Source of the DNA: SB21 sp964535295
GTDB taxonomy: Bacteria > CLD3 > SB21
Direction: 5' to 3'
Assembly: GCA_964535295.1 (NCBI GenBank)
Contig: CAZHUW010000013.1
Coordinates: forward strand, 1 to 30,956
Length of the DNA: 30,956 bases
Within the stretch, counting starts at the first letter, position 1. Each line of letters begins with the position of its first letter. Positions 20,772 through 29,730 of the stretch are shown one piece after another. The position numbers and the translations under genes were made by a program. The notes beneath the pieces are model-generated. The model was not told the DNA's origin. It ran no database searches and was given only the letters and a program-made list of their open reading frames with translations.

Positions 20772-21512
20772 ATGCTGTCCAAACGCGTTCTCTCGCCGAT
20801 GGCCATTTTACCGCTTTTGCTCATTATCATTGGATGCGGATCAAGCAAACAACTATACAATCAGTCCGATTGGCAGACCAGAAAAGATAACATCCGGGGC
20901 GACGCCACCATTCTTATTGCCAATGTGGATTTTGACGCTAAAATTAAAAATGTATCCGGCGACAAACTGGTCATTGAACAAAACGGTTTCAAAAGTGAAT
21001 TACCCGTGAATGTGGTGTCAAAAATTACCTTTTCAGGTGATGTCAATAAGAAGAAAAAGATCATTTGGGGCGGCGTGATCGGGGGCGCAATCGGAATTGG
21101 AGCCGGCTATGCTGCTGGATCGGCCATTTCCGATGAGAGCGGAGCGGCGGCCGCCGCGCATCCGATATCGATGGCATTGATTCTCGGCGGGATCGTCGGC
21201 GGTGCTTTTACGGGAGCAAGTTTTGCAAAGTATGAAGAATATTCTTTGGGAAACCAATTAACACCGTTCATTCTGCACCCGGATCTTGGCGCTGAGATCA
21301 CACCTGCAGAGATCAGGGGATATTCTATATTTGAGGATCTCCAATCCGATGCGGATGACAAGATATTGCAAGTTCAGGTCTTCAAATTACCCGACGGCCA
21401 ATATTTCTTGCTCTACGATGTATCCTATCTTGGCTCCTATAGTGTTCGGTGGAAATCAGTCGATGAAAATTATCTTAATACCCAAAAGGCGAAAATCAAC
21501 ACGCAAAACTAG
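20772..21512 (+). CDS. Lipoprotein with glycine-zipper segment
   Basis: Protein of 246 residues: signal peptide with lipobox LIIIGC (Cys22), a beta-rich domain (about 40-95) with VSGDKLVIEQNGFKSELPV and VVSKITFSG, a KKKK turn, then a Gly/Ala-rich segment WGGVIGGAIGIGAGYAAGSAI and a second one ALILGGIVGGAFTGASFA, resembling glycine-zipper membrane hairpins. The C-terminal part (170-246) is beta-rich. Probably anchored in the outer membrane; function unknown. GGAG precedes the ATG by 8 nt. Six nt from the next lipoprotein gene. Confidence 0.8.
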   Translation: MLSKRVLSPMAILPLLLIIIGCGSSKQLYNQSDWQTRKDNIRGDATILIANVDFDAKIKNVSGDKLVIEQNGFKSELPVNVVSKITFSGDVNKKKKIIWGGVIGGAIGIGAGYAAGSAISDESGAAAAAHPISMALILGGIVGGAFTGASFAKYEEYSLGNQLTPFILHPDLGAEITPAEIRGYSIFEDLQSDADDKILQVQVFKLPDGQYFLLYDVSYLGSYSVRWKSVDENYLNTQKAKINTQN

Positions 21513-21518
21513 TTCAGC

Positions 21519-22319
21519 ATGAGAACCTTTTTACTTTTCATATTATTTACGGTCATTTCCTGCGGGCCTAAACAGCCTGATGCGCCAAAGAACGCGGGTA
21601 ATTCTGCCCCGGCATCCAATGCAAAAGCGGTTGAACTGGCCGGTCGCATGATGGACGCCATGGGCGGGGCTAAAGCATGGAGTGAAGTTAGATATCTGCG
21701 GTTTGATTTTGTTGTAGAGGCAGCTGACGGCAAGGAGATTTCGCGGCATTCGCATCTTTGGGACAAATTTTCGGGGCGGTACCGCGTTCAGGGAAAAACG
21801 CGAGACGGGAAATCCTACGATATCTTGTATGATAACATCCATAAGAAGTCCGGCAAAGCTTATGTCGATGGCCATGTGGCCGAGGCCAAAAAAGCTGAAG
21901 AGAAACTGCAATACGGTTACAACCGTTTTATCAACGACACGTACTGGCTTCTCATGCCCTGGAAATTAAAAGATCCGGGCGTTAAGCTTTTATATGAAGG
22001 CCTGAAGAAGGACTCCGTTTCCGGAAAAAATTATGAAGTTGTTCATCTGGCGTTTGAACAAGTTGGCCTTACGCCAAAGGACCAATATTGGGCATTCATC
22101 AACCCTGAAACGTTTCTGATGGAAAAATGGAAATTCCTGCTTCAGGACGGCGAAGAAGGCTTCTATGAATGGAAAAACTGGAAGGATTACGGTGTTTTGA
22201 AATTTTCGGATACAAAAACAGATGCAGGCGGTAAGAGGACTATCAAAACAGAAAAGATCATGGTAGCCAACCAAATGAACGATGAGGTCTTCACTTTTCA
22301 CGATGCCATACTGCCTTAA
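21519..22319 (+). CDS. DUF6503-like lipoprotein
   Basis: Protein of 266 residues with a short signal peptide and lipobox FTVISC (Cys15), a Pro/Ala/Asn-rich linker, and a single beta-rich domain starting AVELAGRMMDAMGGAKAWSEVRYLRFDF. The AMGGxxxW start and the NDTYWLLMPWKLKDPGVKL segment match the DUF6503 family, whose fold resembles the LolA/LolB lipoprotein-binding fold. A role in handling lipids or lipoproteins is inferred from fold only. Located in the run between trxB and aroE. Confidence 0.8.
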   Translation: MRTFLLFILFTVISCGPKQPDAPKNAGNSAPASNAKAVELAGRMMDAMGGAKAWSEVRYLRFDFVVEAADGKEISRHSHLWDKFSGRYRVQGKTRDGKSYDILYDNIHKKSGKAYVDGHVAEAKKAEEKLQYGYNRFINDTYWLLMPWKLKDPGVKLLYEGLKKDSVSGKNYEVVHLAFEQVGLTPKDQYWAFINPETFLMEKWKFLLQDGEEGFYEWKNWKDYGVLKFSDTKTDAGGKRTIKTEKIMVANQMNDEVFTFHDAILP

Positions 22320-22342
22320 TTTTGAACGGTCAAACATACTGA

Positions 22343-23191
22343 ATGTCTATTCGTCCAACCGAAATCAATAGTTCTAAAAAGTTATATGCTCTTCTGGGCT
22401 CTCCGGTACAACATTCTCTTTCACCCCTAATTCATAATACCTCTTTTGAAATATTAGGCCTTGATTCCGTATATCATGCATTCGACGTCCATGATCTTGG
22501 CCAAGTTTTACGTGATTTAAAGGTTCGCTGTATTCAAGGTTTTAATGTTACCGTTCCATATAAAGAATCGGTCATGCCTTACTTGGATGAGCTCTCGAAT
22601 GAAGTAAAAATTATAGGAGCGGTTAACACTGTTGTTGAAAAGAACGGTAAATGGATTGGCCATAACACCGATGCCAAAGGATTTTCAAGAACCCTCAGGC
22701 CGTATAAAAATGCTGTTGCAAATCAGAATATTTTGCTCCTCGGGGCTGGCGGCAGCGCACGGGCCGTATTGTATGCACTTCTTATCGACTATGAACCGAA
22801 AAAGATCTTCATATTTAATCGTACCAAAGAACGTGCCCTTAACATGATCGAAGAATTCAAAACATTGCGTCCTGAAGTTGAGCGGCTTTTTATTTCTTTG
22901 AGTTCGACCGCCGGTTTGGACATTACGTTAGCCGTAAACGCATCGTCTGTCGGGATGAAGCCTGACGAGTGTTTGCTTGGTGCTGATTTTTTTAAACAAG
23001 GCATGATCGCCTACGATCTCATTTACAACCCGGCAAGTACATTGTTTTTAAGGCATGCGCGAGCCTCAGGGGCAATCGGGATCAACGGACTGGAGATGCT
23101 CATTGAACAAGCGGCCGCGGCATTTGAAATATGGACCGGACAAGCCATGCCGGTGAATGAGGTCAGAAAAAAACTTGACCAAAAAAGTTGA
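22343..23191 (+). CDS. aroE: Shikimate dehydrogenase (NADP+)
   Basis: Reduces 3-dehydroshikimate to shikimate in aromatic synthesis. 282 residues with substrate motif HSLSP (24-28), GFNVTVPYKE with catalytic Lys74, GAVNT, NTDAKGF with catalytic Asp110, the nucleotide loop LLGAGGSARAVL, FNRTKERA, NASSVGM, AYDLIYNP and a final GLEMLIEQAAAAFEIWTG. Complete family length. No clear SD. The pathway feeds chorismate, the precursor of the futalosine menaquinone route encoded elsewhere in the window. Confidence 0.97.
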   Translation: MSIRPTEINSSKKLYALLGSPVQHSLSPLIHNTSFEILGLDSVYHAFDVHDLGQVLRDLKVRCIQGFNVTVPYKESVMPYLDELSNEVKIIGAVNTVVEKNGKWIGHNTDAKGFSRTLRPYKNAVANQNILLLGAGGSARAVLYALLIDYEPKKIFIFNRTKERALNMIEEFKTLRPEVERLFISLSSTAGLDITLAVNASSVGMKPDECLLGADFFKQGMIAYDLIYNPASTLFLRHARASGAIGINGLEMLIEQAAAAFEIWTGQAMPVNEVRKKLDQKS

Positions 23192-23236
23192 TAATCAGAA
23201 TGTTTCGGCGTTATATTTCAAAAGAAATGGTGCGTT

Positions 23237-23800
23237 ATGAAACTGTCCTACGAAGAGAAAAGGATCTTACTGGAGATCGCCAAGCGAACGATTGACGCGT
23301 CTGTTCACCATAAGCCCATTCCTGATTTTGAAGATGAGTATGACTTGACACCCGCTTTAAAGACGAAGGCAGGCGCATTTGTCACCATAGAGATCGACCG
23401 TATGCTGAGGGGCTGTGTGGGATACATTCAAAGCAACGAAGAATTGTACCGGACGGTCAGCAAAGCTGCCGTTTCTGCCGCAATGCACGATACCCGTTTT
23501 AGTCCGCTTAGGCCGGAAGAATTAAAGGATATTGAAATCGAGATCAGTATATTGTCTCCCATGCTCAGAGTTGATGATGTGATTACCATTATCCCCGGTC
23601 AACATGGACTGCTGATCGAAAGCGGTTATTCTCACGGCTTATTGCTTCCGCAGGTTGCTACCGAATATGGATGGGATCGGACCACGTTCTTAGAGCAGAC
23701 ATGCGTCAAAGCAGGTCTGCAAAAAAACGCATGGAAAAGAAACGACACGGTAATTTATTCTTTCACGGCACTGGTTTTTAATGAAGTAGAAATAAAATAA
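23237..23800 (+). CDS. AMMECR1 domain protein
   Basis: Cytosolic protein of 187 residues made of one AMMECR1 domain: the LRGCVGYI signature (residues 53-60), SAAMHDTRFSPLRPEEL, IEISILSPM, HGLLIESGYSHGLLLPQVATEYGWD and FLEQTCVKAGL. This widely conserved family often occurs as part of the AmmeMemoRadiSam system with a Memo-like and a radical SAM partner; neither is next to it here. Biochemical role unknown. Confidence 0.92.
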   Translation: MKLSYEEKRILLEIAKRTIDASVHHKPIPDFEDEYDLTPALKTKAGAFVTIEIDRMLRGCVGYIQSNEELYRTVSKAAVSAAMHDTRFSPLRPEELKDIEIEISILSPMLRVDDVITIIPGQHGLLIESGYSHGLLLPQVATEYGWDRTTFLEQTCVKAGLQKNAWKRNDTVIYSFTALVFNEVEIK

Positions 23801-23813
23801 ACGGAAGGAATTC

Positions 23814-24236
23814 ATGCGTCATATCGTTTTTGCCGTTTCAGTAGTTTTATATATGATGATCACGCCTTCACGATCGCCCGCCCAGGAATCAAAGGACGGG
23901 AGTCTAAGTATTTTCTGTACCGCGCCCGCCGTTTACGGAAAAGGAAGAGAAGAAAGTGAAGTAGCGGAACGCGTTAACCTGAAAACCCAATATTTTGCGA
24001 ACTGTTACGGCCGAAATATTACTTCTAAAGAAACCAAAGAATTCAAAGTCCGATTCCGTTTTGTCATCAAGCCGTCGGGTATTGTTGACAGCGTTTCCGT
24101 TGTGCATCATTCGACACAAAATACCGGATTTCTGGAGTGCATGAAGGGGATCATTTTGCAGATGCAGTTTTCAAAGATCCCGTTGAGCAACGGAGACTGC
24201 CCGGTCGAACAGTCGGTCATCTTTAGAGTTCTATGA
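23814..24236 (+). CDS. Secreted AgmX/PglI C-terminal-domain-like protein
   Basis: Protein of 140 residues with a signal peptide (about 1-23, ending SPA) and one domain that follows the AgmX/PglI (TonB-C-like) pattern: QYFANCYGRNI, KVRFRFVIKPSGIVDSVSVVH, a polar turn, FLECMKGIILQMQFSKIP, and VIFRVL. Three or four cysteines could form disulfides. In gliding myxobacteria such domains occur in envelope-spanning complexes, but the domain is also common in TonB-like periplasmic proteins, so a specific role is not claimed. GGAAGG precedes the ATG. Last gene before a strong terminator. Confidence 0.75.
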   Translation: MRHIVFAVSVVLYMMITPSRSPAQESKDGSLSIFCTAPAVYGKGREESEVAERVNLKTQYFANCYGRNITSKETKEFKVRFRFVIKPSGIVDSVSVVHHSTQNTGFLECMKGIILQMQFSKIPLSNGDCPVEQSVIFRVL

Positions 24237-24248
24237 GCTTACGTTCCA

Positions 24249-24262
24249 ACGGACATGTCCGT
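24249..24262. repeat. Perfect 14-bp palindrome
   Basis: ACGGACATGTCCGT, self-complementary with no loop, between the AgmX-like stop and the terminator. As DNA it could be a dimeric regulator site; as RNA it would not form a stable hairpin. Confidence 0.6.
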
Positions 24263-24268
24263 CTCACG

Positions 24269-24292
24269 AGGCGACTTTGAGTCGCCTTTTTT
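24269..24292 (+). terminator. Intrinsic terminator of the trxB-aroE gene run
   Basis: AGGCGACT, loop TTG, AGTCGCCT followed by TTTTT. 8-bp perfect stem. Confidence 0.9.
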
Positions 24293-24327
24293 GTAATTAA
24301 CTCGGTAACATGTATTTAAAGGAGAAT

Positions 24328-27300
24328 ATGAAATTCAAGTTAACCTTCTCATTCATTCCGGCGATAATGGCCGCCTTGTTGCTTTGCGTTGTATCCTGTA
24401 CGACCGTGCAATTGACAACTCAGAATCCTGAGGCAAGAGAATTCTACCTGAAGGGCAAATCCTTTGAGAAACAGGGCGAGCTTAAATGGCGGCAAGCTCT
24501 CGATTTCTTTAAAAAAGCCGTGCGTGAGGACAAAAATTTTTTTGAAGCTTATGCGGCTATGGGTTTACTATATGAGCGTCAGGGGCTCAATCGCCGTGCG
24601 GTTGAGAGTTACGGGCAGGCATTCAAAATAGATAATCGTCGAACGGATCTGTTTCTTTCATACGGCAGAGCGCTGTTCAATATCGAAGAATATCAAAGCG
24701 CTTTTATGATTCTGCAACGATACGTATCCGCTTACCCGAACGACCGGGAAGGGCTTGAATGGCTGGCGGAAGCCGCCCGTGCGGTCAACGATCCCGAGGC
24801 AGAAAAATATTTCATACGGCTGGCCGATCTTGATTCAGTGAATATTGAATCGTGGGTCTCTCTGGCCCGTTTTTATTATGACGAAAANNNNNNNNNNNNN
24901 NNNNNNNNNNNNNNNNNNNNNNNNNNNNNNNNNNNNNNNNNNNNNNNNNNNNNNNNNNNNNNNNNNNNNNNNNNNNNNNNNNNNNNNGACGCCCGATCAC
25001 AAATGGATCTCGTCAATACCGTCAACGATAAACGTAAAGCGTATGGGATCATCGTCTTGTCGCTTGAAGAAGCTGTTCGTTTGGAACCGGACTTTACGCT
25101 GGCACAGACCGAGTTAGGCAGGATCAATTTTATTCTCGGGAAAGACAGCGAGGCACTGAGTTATTATGAACAGCTTTTGAAAAAAGGGAAGATGGGGGCT
25201 TTGGAATACGGGAACGCTGCCTACCTTTATTTCCGCCGGCAGGATTGGGTCAAAGCCAAAGAATATTACGAACGTTCGCTGGAGTTGGATAATCGGCAAG
25301 TTAATATCCGCGATTATCTGGTTACGGTTCAGAAACTTATCGACGGAAAAATAAAGAAGGAAGCTTACTTCTATTATGATCGCGCTTTGGCGGCATCCGC
25401 TCCTGATTCGGCCGAATATTACCTCCAGCAGGCGGTGTCACTGGATACGGCATATTATGAAGCTTACCTGCAGCTGGGACTATTGGGAATGAGAACCGGA
25501 AAATACAAATTGGCTGAATCGGCTTTCAGCAAAGGACTACCGTTGTCTTCGGATCCGGAAATTCAAAAGGTATTTCATTTCAATCTGGGCCTGACCTATT
25601 CACAAATTGATTTTCATGATAAAGCGATCCAGCAATTCCGTAAAGCGGTGGAGATCGATTCCCAGGATGTGGACGCGCTTAAGTATTTGTCGCGGACGTA
25701 CGCCGACAAGTCCGACTTGAGTAATGCCGTAAAAACCTATGACCGCATGCTGCGGATTGTGCCCGGGTATTTTCTGCCTTCGTTATCCGATCTGCAATCC
25801 GTCGGGCTCGGCAGCGAATATACGCCTGTCGGTGAACGTTCCGTCATGTTTGACGAAGCATTGAAAATTGGGCAGACCAATACCTATAAGTTGAAAGTAA
25901 AATCCACCAACGATGCCTTAATCGGCGCCGATGCAAACGGCGATCTGTCTCGCGAGCTCACGATCATTTTCCGTGAACAGGTTCAGGATATCACCGATTA
26001 CGGGGTCGTGGAATTCGCATTAGACATTGTTTCAGTAGACGGTTATGCGCTGTCGCCCAAAGAAAAAAATGCGATCGGCCAGCGTTTTTATTTACGAATG
26101 TCGGACATCTACGGAGTCGTTAATATTTACGGATTATTGGAAAACGACCCGCATTCGCTGCCGCGATTTGTCATTGCCGTTATGGAAGATCTGCATGGAT
26201 CGTACTTGCGCAAACGCGTGAATGAAGGTGAAATGTGGAAATCAAGCCAGTATATTTTCAAGCTGGGATCTATTGATGCCGTGACGGAATTGGAAGAGAT
26301 CAGCGATAGTATCGCCTTCGTTAAGAAATATTACGGTATTACAGGAAGTTATGATGCCGCACGTTACGGAGAACAAGGACGCGTCTCCATTCACAATCAG
26401 GGGGTTGCGGAATTCCAGTTCGATACTGAAAAGCGTCTTATTCACAAACTGACCAATACATTCACTACGCGTGAATTCAACGAGATAAAAGCTGTGACCG
26501 AGCAGCAAGAGGGTTCGTATACGGTGACGTTGAGCGGCACGAAATTTGAACAACTGGAACCTCCGAAAAAAGTAGTCATCAGCGATATTCCCTACGTCAA
26601 GCAGCATGGCCCGCAATGTGCCGCCGCTTCGCTTTCGATGATCCTGTCTTACTATAAACAAGATATCGACCAGGACGATATCTATTCCGTTATTAAAAGC
26701 GATTATGCAGGGGCTCAGTCGAATGATATTTTGACATATCCCCGCAGTTTGGGAAAATATAAGAGTTTTGGATATATCGGAACGCTTGAGGATCTTAAGC
26801 AGAGAATAGATCAAGGCATACCCGTTCTTGTGTTTCTCACACCCTTCGGCTACGGGCATGTGGTCGTTGTCATCGGATATGACGAAAGCAAACATCAGAT
26901 CATCATGCACGATCCGACCGTAGCAAATAACCAGGCTGTATCGTACGACGACTTCCTTCAGGAATGGCGGCAAAGCGGTAACGAATGCGCTATTGTGGTG
27001 CCATTTGATAAAAACATCGTTCTGACAGAAGGACCCATTACCACCAGCCGGGCGGTTGAGCTGAAATGGACGGGCGACAAAGCTTTGGGGGAACATCACT
27101 ATGAAAAAGCTATGACGTATTATCGCGACGCCTTATCCGTGCTTCCTGATTTTGAAAGCGCTTTGGAAGGTATCATGCTTATTTACCTTCAGAAAGACGA
27201 TTTTGACCGGGCTTCCTCCGTTTTAGATACTTTACTTCAGATCAATCCGACGAGCATTGAACTTGTGCTGCGCCGCGCCAGCCTGTTGCTTTCGCAGAAC

Positions 27301-28614
27301 GATTATGACAAAGTTCTGCAGATCACGAAAAAAGCCAAACAACTTGACGCCTCGAATATTGCCAATTATTTGTATACCGCCAGTGCGTTATTTGCCCAGA
27401 AGAAGTTTGACGAGGCGATTGCAGAAGTCAAACAAGCTATCAAGATTAATCCTCTTACGTCCACACCGCGCAATCTTTTGGCGGGTTATCTCGCCGAGAT
27501 CGGTGAATTTGAGAATGCGTATGAGCAGGCGCAACTCGCGATAAGGTATGAACCAGAGAATATCGGGAATTACCTCAGCCTTGCCGGGATATACCAGACC
27601 GAAGTGAATAACCGTTACCTGACCGCACAAAATAAATGGGATCTGATCAAGAAGGCGCTGAGCATGACCGATATGGTAAGAATAGCGAATCCGGATCTTC
27701 CTAATCTGGATCAGATCTATGCCGATTTTTATACGTCAGCCGGAAATTATGGAGTCGGAGATTCACTGTTCAAAGAGAATATCAGAAAATTTCCGGAAGA
27801 GAACGGCGCTTATAATAACTTTGCATGGCGACTGGCTACAGAATCCGTCCGTCTTTCTGAAGCTGAAAGATTATCCCAGAAGTCCATTGAGCTCTCGAAG
27901 CGAAACCCATACTATTTTGACACGATGGGATGGATACATTTTAAAATGGGCATCGAGCAGATGAACAAAGGCAATCGGGATTCTATGGAGTTTTATTTTA
28001 AGAAAGCTGAGGTGGAATTGAAATCAACGATTGAGTATGATATTTACAGTGATTTTGCTTACCGGCACCTCGGCGTTTTATATCAGAAATGGGCAAAGAC
28101 TTCTGAAGCCAAAGCTCAATTCGAGATCGTTGCAGCGATGATGCCGGATAAGGCCAGGGTTTATACCGATATCGGTAAAGATTATGAAGAAGCCGGGCTT
28201 CCGCATGAAGCAATAGAATACTATTTAAGAGCGTTGGAGGTCAGGCCGAGTTTGGATTTCGCCGCTTACCGCTTATCGTATCTGTATGTTAAAACAGGCA
28301 AAGACTTGAAACGCGCCATGGATTTTGCGCAACAGGCGTGGTTGCAGGACTCAACGAATTTCTTATACCGGGGATTATTCGGCATTATATATTTTCATCA
28401 AAAAGATATTAAGAACGCAAGACTGTACCTCGAGCAAGCGGTTGAGAGTCAGCAGGGATATTTGGATAAAGACGCTGCGACGAACCATTATTATCTTGGA
28501 TTAGTGTATCGTGAACTTAAGATGTTTGCCGAAGCTAAAAAACAATTCGCTGAATATCAGAACCGTGCGCCGGAAGGGGAACATACGGCAGAGGTCAAGA
28601 AATTACTAAAATAA
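24328..28614 (+). CDS. Giant TPR lipoprotein with embedded C39-like papain-fold domain
   Basis: About 1,428 residues as drawn. A signal peptide ends in lipobox CVVSC (Cys24). Residues about 28-500 are TPR repeats; 500-750 a strand-rich domain of unknown type; 751-891 a Peptidase_C39-like domain with IPYVKQHGPQCAAASLSM (Cys764 with the preceding Gln), FGYGHVVVVIGYD (His844) and MHDP (Asp862), the order and spacing of a papain-like triad; 910 to the end again TPRs. The ATG at 24328 follows AAGGAG and gives a standard lipoprotein leader; one at 24310 would add six residues. The 100-N gap lies in the N-terminal TPRs, so true length and numbering there are uncertain. A scaffold-protease, possibly maturing secreted peptides or assembling envelope complexes, is a guess. 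Confidence 0.8.
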   Translation: MKFKLTFSFIPAIMAALLLCVVSCTTVQLTTQNPEAREFYLKGKSFEKQGELKWRQALDFFKKAVREDKNFFEAYAAMGLLYERQGLNRRAVESYGQAFKIDNRRTDLFLSYGRALFNIEEYQSAFMILQRYVSAYPNDREGLEWLAEAARAVNDPEAEKYFIRLADLDSVNIESWVSLARFYYDEXXXXXXXXXXXXXXXXXXXXXXXXXXXXXXXXXXDARSQMDLVNTVNDKRKAYGIIVLSLEEAVRLEPDFTLAQTELGRINFILGKDSEALSYYEQLLKKGKMGALEYGNAAYLYFRRQDWVKAKEYYERSLELDNRQVNIRDYLVTVQKLIDGKIKKEAYFYYDRALAASAPDSAEYYLQQAVSLDTAYYEAYLQLGLLGMRTGKYKLAESAFSKGLPLSSDPEIQKVFHFNLGLTYSQIDFHDKAIQQFRKAVEIDSQDVDALKYLSRTYADKSDLSNAVKTYDRMLRIVPGYFLPSLSDLQSVGLGSEYTPVGERSVMFDEALKIGQTNTYKLKVKSTNDALIGADANGDLSRELTIIFREQVQDITDYGVVEFALDIVSVDGYALSPKEKNAIGQRFYLRMSDIYGVVNIYGLLENDPHSLPRFVIAVMEDLHGSYLRKRVNEGEMWKSSQYIFKLGSIDAVTELEEISDSIAFVKKYYGITGSYDAARYGEQGRVSIHNQGVAEFQFDTEKRLIHKLTNTFTTREFNEIKAVTEQQEGSYTVTLSGTKFEQLEPPKKVVISDIPYVKQHGPQCAAASLSMILSYYKQDIDQDDIYSVIKSDYAGAQSNDILTYPRSLGKYKSFGYIGTLEDLKQRIDQGIPVLVFLTPFGYGHVVVVIGYDESKHQIIMHDPTVANNQAVSYDDFLQEWRQSGNECAIVVPFDKNIVLTEGPITTSRAVELKWTGDKALGEHHYEKAMTYYRDALSVLPDFESALEGIMLIYLQKDDFDRASSVLDTLLQINPTSIELVLRRASLLLSQNDYDKVLQITKKAKQLDASNIANYLYTASALFAQKKFDEAIAEVKQAIKINPLTSTPRNLLAGYLAEIGEFENAYEQAQLAIRYEPENIGNYLSLAGIYQTEVNNRYLTAQNKWDLIKKALSMTDMVRIANPDLPNLDQIYADFYTSAGNYGVGDSLFKENIRKFPEENGAYNNFAWRLATESVRLSEAERLSQKSIELSKRNPYYFDTMGWIHFKMGIEQMNKGNRDSMEFYFKKAEVELKSTIEYDIYSDFAYRHLGVLYQKWAKTSEAKAQFEIVAAMMPDKARVYTDIGKDYEEAGLPHEAIEYYLRALEVRPSLDFAAYRLSYLYVKTGKDLKRAMDFAQQAWLQDSTNFLYRGLFGIIYFHQKDIKNARLYLEQAVESQQGYLDKDAATNHYYLGLVYRELKMFAEAKKQFAEYQNRAPEGEHTAEVKKLLK
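24888..24987. other. Assembly gap (100 Ns)
   Basis: Exactly 100 N, a usual scaffold placeholder of unknown true length, inside the TPR region of the giant lipoprotein gene. TPR-type sequence continues in the same frame on both sides, which suggests one gene but could be chance, since the placeholder length is arbitrary. Repeats are a common cause of such breaks. Confidence 0.98.
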
Positions 28615-28642
28615 AAACCATGATGGAATCAAACACCAAAAC

Positions 28643-29686
28643 TCAGTGAAAACTTAACCCGAATCCGAGGAATTCAAATTTTTTCGCCGAAGCATATTGT
28701 GCGAACGATTTGTTGCTGATGTAGGCATAGTTGAATGAAAGATCGAGCGGGTTCAATTCCAGAAAGGTCCATTTCAGGTAATGAACCATATGGCTCCCGC
28801 TGCTGACGGTTTGCCCTAGGCTATTATCTTTATCCATCGGAAGCCCCGCCATATATCCTAATTTTACGAATGGGATTACCCGCAGACTCAATCCTCCGAT
28901 GAGAAAGTGGTTGTTCACAAGGTCATACTTATACGAAAAATACCCGTAACCTATGCTGGTCACGACCCTTCGGTATCCGAATGAGACGTCCAAAGTTCCA
29001 GCATAATGATCGATGTCACGGCTGCCTTTGCAGTTCAGGTACATGACACTGACCCCGCCTCCGAAGAAGCTCTGAGGACGTTTCTTTTTGGGTTGATACA
29101 GTTCTTTCTGGCGCTGTTCCCTTTTTTCACGATAGGCCAGTTCGTCTTCAATTCCCAATAAATTATCCACGCGTTTATCGATCTTCATCTCATAAGACAT
29201 GACGGTGACAAGGCTACCGCTCTGTACGTCGGTCAACTTTACGGTTAGGCTAATGTTTTCTTTCAACACCTGATACGTGCCGGTCAGGATTATGTTTGCG
29301 TTGAGCAATTTACCTGCCTCGACGTTCCGGCTCTGATCCACAAAGTCGGTCATGGAAAATTGCTGTTCCAAAAGGACCTTTTCGAGAGATCCGCGTTCAA
29401 CCACATCAAAACCGATCTGTTCACGGTTATTCATCAAGCTGATAATGATCTGGTCGGTCATGAAATTTTCAAATACGGTATAGGTCAAATTGGCCTCTTT
29501 GATGACCTGCCGGTCAAAATTAAATACACCTATTCGCATTTTGTTCGTTTCATCGGCGTATTTAATTCTGAGATTGGAAACCGTTGTCTCGGCAATATTG
29601 TCGATGACGTCCCGGATATCTTTTTGAGCGAATAAGGATGAATTGGAAACAAAGGCAAAAACCAGGATGAATAGGAATTTATACAT
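28643..29686 (-). CDS. CsgG/FlgO-like protein with C-terminal barrel-like domain
   Basis: Protein of 347 residues: signal peptide (1-20, ending LFA), a CsgG/FlgO-type domain (about 45-170) with MRIGVFNFDRQ, FENFMTDQIIISLMN, FDVVERGSLEKVLLEQQFSMTDFVD, and AGKLLNANIILTGTYQ, then a very basic linker (REKREQRQKELYQPKKKR) and about 140 residues of alternating beta strands (FFGGGVSVMYLNC, VVTSIGYGYFSYKYD, FGLSFH) that look like an outer-membrane barrel or similar sheet. CsgG-type domains polymerise into export channels or take part in envelope complexes such as FlgO. The tail is not a standard part of CsgG. A palindrome overlaps its promoter region. Convergent with the TPR-C39 gene, with a 28-nt gap and no clear terminator. 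Confidence 0.75.
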   Translation of the reverse strand: MYKFLFILVFAFVSNSSLFAQKDIRDVIDNIAETTVSNLRIKYADETNKMRIGVFNFDRQVIKEANLTYTVFENFMTDQIIISLMNNREQIGFDVVERGSLEKVLLEQQFSMTDFVDQSRNVEAGKLLNANIILTGTYQVLKENISLTVKLTDVQSGSLVTVMSYEMKIDKRVDNLLGIEDELAYREKREQRQKELYQPKKKRPQSFFGGGVSVMYLNCKGSRDIDHYAGTLDVSFGYRRVVTSIGYGYFSYKYDLVNNHFLIGGLSLRVIPFVKLGYMAGLPMDKDNSLGQTVSSGSHMVHYLKWTFLELNPLDLSFNYAYISNKSFAQYASAKKFEFLGFGLSFH

Positions 29687-29730
29687 GGAGTCCCCGACGC
29701 AGGTTGAAGTTGGTGATAATAGACAATTTC

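Noticed and set aside
26242..27099. Open frame of 285 codons on the minus strand inside the TPR-C39 gene
   Set aside because: It is antisense to the conserved C39-like domain with intact triad; no promoter or SD was seen.
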